Part shown: positions 7,954-9,116 of the stretch, one piece after another
How the letters are laid out: every line of letters begins with the position of its first letter
How positions within the stretch are numbered: the first letter of the stretch is position 1
From: Flavobacteriaceae bacterium
GTDB taxonomy: Bacteria; Bacteroidota; Bacteroidia; Flavobacteriales; Flavobacteriaceae
DNA length: 9,116 nt
Reading direction: 5' to 3'
Assembly (NCBI GenBank): GCA_013214425.1
Contig: JABSPN010000104.1
Coordinates: 1 to 9,116 of the forward strand
Translations under genes and position numbers: made by a program
Notes under the pieces: model-generated
What the model was told of the DNA's origin: nothing
What the model saw: only the letters and a program-made list of their open reading frames with translations
Databases searched by the model: none

Positions 7954-8050
7954 GCAGTGCGTGACATTAGAATCACTAAAACCTACTGAGTAAAATCCAT
8001 TCATTACAGTAATTATCAATAGAATCAAAGGGAAATTGTAGAATTTTGAT

Positions 8051-8058
8051 TATCTTTA
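8051..8058 (+). promoter_or_regulatory. Possible -7 promoter element before the Lcl-domain gene
   Basis: TATCTTTA matches TAnnTTTG except for the final base and lies 22 bases before the ATG at 8081, a plausible distance for a short leader. The nearest upstream TTG (8036-8038) is only 12 bases away, closer than the usual -33 spacing, so support is partial. Confidence 0.27.
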
Positions 8059-8080
8059 TGTTACACTAAAATCAAGACAA

Positions 8081-8986
8081 ATGAAACTGCGATACGTATC
8101 ACTTTTAATACTCGTACTTCTTTCCTGCGTTGTATATGGTCAAACGCCTGAAAAGTTGTCTTATCAGGCAGTAGTGAGGAATGCCTCTGGTGACATTATT
8201 CCCAATCAACTTGTGGGGCTTCAATTAATTTTACGTCAAGCTTCTCCTACAGGTACCGCAATTTACACCGAAACGTTCACACTAACGACGAATGATTATG
8301 GCTTAATCGATCTCGCGATTGGTACCGGTACAACAACCGATAACTTTTCAACAATCAATTGGGCAAATGGGCCATTTTTCATAGAAACAAGCATCGATAT
8401 TACAGGAGGAACTACCTATGCATTATTAGGCACTACAGAACTTTTAAGTGTGCCCTTTGCTCTGTATGCTAAAAACGCAACTCAAGTAACGGGAGCTTGC
8501 GGATTATCCATTGGTGATCCCCACCAAGGTGGAATTATATTTTATCTCGACGCTAGTGGCTGTCATGGTTTGATTGCTGCACCCACAGATCAATCCACAA
8601 ATATAAGGTGGGATACCAGTAGTCCCCCATTCACTCCAAACAATGCCTTTGCTAATGGGGTTTTTGATGGGTATTACAATGCCAAACTCATCGCCGAATT
8701 TTGTGGTGCAGATTGCGCGGCAAATGAACTGTGTTTTGCATTGAATTTAGGTGGATTTGATGATTGGTATTTACCAACAGCTTATCAACTTAAACTGATG
8801 TATGACAACATCGGACAAGGTAACCTTCTTGGTTTAGGCAATATTGGTGGTTTTGCAAGTACCTTCTATTGGAGCTCAACTGAGGATGTGACCAATACAG
8901 CACTAACCGTGCGATTTTCTGACGGTTCAATAGCCGCAGATGCAAAAAATGATGCCATTCATGTTCGCGCAATTAGACAATTCTAA
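8081..8986 (+). CDS. Exported two-domain protein: Bacteroidota N-terminal domain plus Lcl/DUF1566-like C-terminal domain
   Basis: This 301-residue protein begins with a signal peptide (1-20, probable cut at VYG/QT). An alternative lipobox LLSC ending at Cys16 would make it a lipoprotein, but Leu at the -2 position makes this less likely. Residues about 21-131 (from PEKLSYQAVVRN to LLSVPFALYAKNA) are a beta-rich domain very common at the start of exported Bacteroidota proteins, often before tail-fibre-like or Lcl-type modules. Its function is not established. Residues about 147-301 resemble the Lcl C-terminal (DUF1566-like) domain: GGIIFYLD (150-157), HGLIAAPTDQS (162-172), GGFDDWYLPTAYQLKLMY (224-241), FYWSSTE (262-268) and a final VRAIRQF. 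In Legionella, Lcl is a collagen-like adhesin, so a surface or adhesive role is a reasonable inference. Cysteines at 140, 161, 208, 212 and 218 could form disulfides outside the cytoplasm. No T9SS sorting tail is present. It appears to be a single gene with its own promoter region. Confidence 0.88.
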   Translation: MKLRYVSLLILVLLSCVVYGQTPEKLSYQAVVRNASGDIIPNQLVGLQLILRQASPTGTAIYTETFTLTTNDYGLIDLAIGTGTTTDNFSTINWANGPFFIETSIDITGGTTYALLGTTELLSVPFALYAKNATQVTGACGLSIGDPHQGGIIFYLDASGCHGLIAAPTDQSTNIRWDTSSPPFTPNNAFANGVFDGYYNAKLIAEFCGADCAANELCFALNLGGFDDWYLPTAYQLKLMYDNIGQGNLLGLGNIGGFASTFYWSSTEDVTNTALTVRFSDGSIAADAKNDAIHVRAIRQF

Positions 8987-9116
8987 TGAATACCCATTTT
9001 ACAACAGATTGTATTGGAAAAACATTACATGGGTTTCAAACTCAATAGAAACAAGTAAGCCTTCAAAGAAAGTTTACCAGTAATCACCAAACTATACTCA
9101 ACAACTATAAGAAGAA

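Noticed and set aside
8790..8972. Minus-strand open frame inside the Lcl-domain gene
   Set aside because: It is antisense to the conserved FYWSSTE-VRAIRQF end of that gene and has no domain or start context of its own.
8992..9034. Inverted repeat ACCCAT...ATGGGT after the last gene as a terminator
   Set aside because: The stem is only 6 bp with a 31-base loop and is not followed by a T run, so it is unlikely to be an intrinsic terminator.
8986..9048. Short frame overlapping the last stop codon (MNTHFTTDC..., 20 residues)
   Set aside because: Too short, no recognisable feature, and a TAATG overlap is expected by chance in AT-rich DNA.

Overview
The window looks like chromosomal DNA from a free-living member of the Bacteroidota. 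It is AT-rich, all five confident genes lie on the + strand, and none has a recognisable Shine-Dalgarno sequence before its start, which is normal for this phylum. Four of the five products begin with a clear signal peptide. One ends in a type IX secretion system (T9SS) type A sorting domain, a system essentially restricted to Bacteroidota. The first and last proteins of the secreted set carry domains typical of marine or environmental lineages of the phylum. I cannot place it at genus level.

Layout: positions 1-101 may hold the 3' end of a gene cut by the window edge, but the opposite strand is also open there. Positions 102-411 are an AT-rich gap with a 16-nt direct repeat and a weak promoter-like element. 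Gene 1 (412-2106) is a MscS-family mechanosensitive channel with an exported N-terminal domain. Gene 2 (2228-3757) is a secreted parallel beta-helix protein with a choice-of-anchor Q-like segment and a T9SS sorting tail. Gene 3 (3772-4863) is an exported class 3-type lipase, only 14 bp downstream and probably cotranscribed with gene 2. Gene 4 (5047-7953) is a large AsmA-family envelope protein. Gene 5 (8081-8986) is an exported protein that joins a common Bacteroidota N-terminal domain to an Lcl/DUF1566-like C-terminal domain. The last 130 bases contain no supported gene.

The common theme is the cell envelope: an osmotic safety valve, a putative lipid-traffic or envelope-assembly protein, and three exported proteins. 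Apart from the tight gene 2-gene 3 pair, the gaps of 121-183 bp do not argue for one operon. I found no mobile element, CRISPR array, tRNA, rRNA, toxin-antitoxin pair or defence system, and no convincing sign of an undescribed system. The findings are modest and are scored accordingly.
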